Notes under the pieces: generated by a model
The model's database searches: none
What the model was told of the DNA's origin: nothing
Seen by the model: the letters and a program-made list of their open reading frames with translations, nothing else
Assembly: GCA_036787815.1 (NCBI GenBank)
Contig: DAIQOP010000258.1
Location: forward strand, 1-5,725
Length of the DNA stretch: 5,725 nucleotides
Reading direction: 5' to 3'
From: DATBAK01 sp036787815
Lineage (GTDB): Bacteria > Actinomycetota > Acidimicrobiia > IMCC26256 > PALSA-610
Program-made: the position numbers and the translations under genes
Part shown: piece by piece, positions 4,684 through 5,725 of the stretch
Position numbering within the stretch: position 1 is the first letter of the stretch
Layout of the letters: each line of letters opens with the position of its first letter

Positions 4684-5673
4684 CTACTCGATCGGGATCC
4701 GCGGGTGCCCGTCGGCATCGAGGGTGTGCAGGTACTCCGAGATGCCCCAGCCGGTGCGGCCCTCGTAGGTCCAGCGCGCGAGGCCTTCGTTGAGCACCGA
4801 ACCGCCGTTGCCCTGATCCATCCGGTGCGGGGCGACGCGCAACACGTCGGCGCGCAGCTCGTGCACACGACCCTGCTTGTCGGTCGCGCGCACGTGGCTC
4901 ACCCGGTGCGTGAGCCCGTCGTCCTCGAGCTCGGTGCGCACGTTCCAGTCGCGGATGCTGGAGTGCTCGCCGTCGCGCCACACCCAGCCCCGGTGGAGAT
5001 CGCCGGAGTCGGTTCCGATGCGGATACCGCCGAAGTGCGTGTCGTCGCCGATGTTGATCGAGAACCATCGCCACATGCGTGAACCCGTGCCGCCCCACCT
5101 GCGGGGGCCCCACGACTTGTCGCGGTTGCCCCGCGCCTCGGTGAGCTCGTGGGTGCGCCCGTCGATCGTGATCGCACCCGTCCAGCGACCGGCCTGCTCG
5201 AGATGGCCCTTGCCGACCGATTGGCGGGTCTTGGCGCTCGCACCCGCGCCCTCGCGACCTTGGCCGTCGGCGCCGATCGGAGGCATGAGGGCCTCGAAGG
5301 TCGCGTCGAGCACGAGGTGCGCGGGGCGGTGGGTGTCGCCGCCGGCGAGATCGCGAACGGCAACGTCGCAGTCGGCCGTGAGGTGCCAGCGCTGCATCGG
5401 CTCGAGCCGCTCGTAGCTCACGCCACCGACCGACAGGCCGGTGTCGACCATCGTCGTCTGCTCCCGCACCGCCGCGGTCTGTGCGAGCTCGGTGCCCGGC
5501 AGCCACACCGACATGCCGGCGTCCATCGTGCCGTCGTTCGGGCGGACCGCGACCCGGGTGAAGAAGCCCACGTCGCTGATCGGGTCGTACGCGTTGAAGT
5601 AGTAGGACTCGCTCCACGCCTGGTCGCCTTCGACCGGGTGCGCGAAGTCGTGACTCGCATCGAGGATCGGCAT
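4684..5673 (-). CDS. DUF7064/DUF7065-like protein (lipocalin-like, CrtC/AttH-related fold suspected)
   Basis: This 329-residue cytosolic-looking protein has no signal peptide or membrane span. Recognisable features are the N-terminal E-S-Y-Y-F-N-A-Y-D (22-30) with F-T-R-V-A-V-R-P-N (38-46), and the hallmark R-G-N-R-D-K-S-W-G-P-R (181-191). This is followed by M-W-R-W-F and H-F-G-G-I-R-I. I associate this pattern, from memory, with actinobacterial DUF7065/DUF7064 proteins, sometimes labelled hydroxyneurosporene-synthase-like because of a double lipocalin-like barrel. No reaction is established to my knowledge. Alternating Arg/Trp/Asp-rich strands with few helices fit an all-beta fold. The ATG at 5673 is chosen because a -10-like TACGCT ends exactly 6 bases before it, fitting a leaderless mRNA, and nothing family-like lies upstream. 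Its stop is 3 bases from that of the convergent sulfotransferase. Handling of a hydrophobic lipid or isoprenoid ligand is an inference. Confidence 0.75.
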   Translation of the reverse strand: MPILDASHDFAHPVEGDQAWSESYYFNAYDPISDVGFFTRVAVRPNDGTMDAGMSVWLPGTELAQTAAVREQTTMVDTGLSVGGVSYERLEPMQRWHLTADCDVAVRDLAGGDTHRPAHLVLDATFEALMPPIGADGQGREGAGASAKTRQSVGKGHLEQAGRWTGAITIDGRTHELTEARGNRDKSWGPRRWGGTGSRMWRWFSINIGDDTHFGGIRIGTDSGDLHRGWVWRDGEHSSIRDWNVRTELEDDGLTHRVSHVRATDKQGRVHELRADVLRVAPHRMDQGNGGSVLNEGLARWTYEGRTGWGISEYLHTLDADGHPRIPIE

Positions 5674-5679
5674 GGCGCA

Positions 5680-5685
5680 AGCGTA
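5680..5685 (-). promoter_or_regulatory. Candidate -10 element for leaderless transcription of the DUF7064-like gene
   Basis: The minus strand reads TACGCT, then TGCGCC, then ATG. TAnnnT placed 6 bases before the start codon would put the transcription start at the A of ATG, an arrangement frequent in actinobacteria. No clear -35 is visible in the remaining bases to the window edge. Confidence 0.4.
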
Positions 5686-5725
5686 GGCCCGGAGCCCCGC
5701 GAGCCGCTCCTGCGCCGCTACTTCG

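Noticed and set aside
4451..5680. Alternative minus-strand frame across the sulfotransferase end and DUF7064-like gene
   Set aside because: Arg/Pro/Gly-rich with no motif. The overlapping frame at 4684-5673 has a diverse composition and recognisable family motifs.

Overview
This is a very GC-rich window (roughly 70% by eye) with seven complete, closely packed protein-coding genes, two of them in convergent pairs with almost no spacer. No RNA gene, transposase, CRISPR array or plasmid/phage signature is visible. It looks like chromosomal DNA of a high-GC actinobacterium. The class Acidimicrobiia is my best guess: secreted proteins built from ~42-residue 'GYWLV..DGGIF.FG' repeats are, from memory, abundant there, and the crotonase, sulfotransferase and DUF7064/7065-like genes resemble actinobacterial/mycobacterial family members. 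The taxonomy is inference and no search was run.

Layout. (1) Minus-strand operon at 52-1655: a short-chain dehydrogenase/reductase (SDR) followed 32 bases later by an enoyl-CoA hydratase/isomerase (crotonase) family protein. A possible third operon member may begin at the left edge. (2) A 118-base divergent spacer at 1656-1773 contains a perfect 12-base palindrome. (3) Plus strand at 1774-2978: a secreted protein made almost only of five tandem ~42-residue repeats, then a small protein with a Cys-rich N-terminus. (4) Convergent to it, on the minus strand at 3009-3395, is a short pentapeptide-repeat protein. The 30-base spacer and both stop codons lie in one imperfect inverted repeat. (5) A 109-base divergent spacer leads to a PAPS-type sulfotransferase on the plus strand at 3505-4680. 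Only 3 bases separate its stop from that of a convergent minus-strand gene at 4684-5673, which encodes a DUF7064/DUF7065-like protein. (6) The last 52 bases hold the probable promoter of that gene.

How the genes may fit together. The SDR and crotonase are probably co-transcribed and could act on successive steps of a CoA-thioester (fatty acid, sterol or aromatic side-chain) pathway, but the crotonase lacks both canonical catalytic glutamates, so simple hydratase activity should not be assumed. The sulfotransferase and DUF7064-like gene are adjacent but on opposite strands, so a shared pathway is only a guess. The secreted repeat protein, Cys-rich protein and pentapeptide protein have no assignable pathway.

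The most useful leads are the active-site-degenerate crotonase, the possible stand-alone five-bladed propeller, the Cys-rich small protein, the symmetric hairpin over two stop codons, and the leaderless-type promoter geometry. I see no clear evidence of a new multi-gene system.
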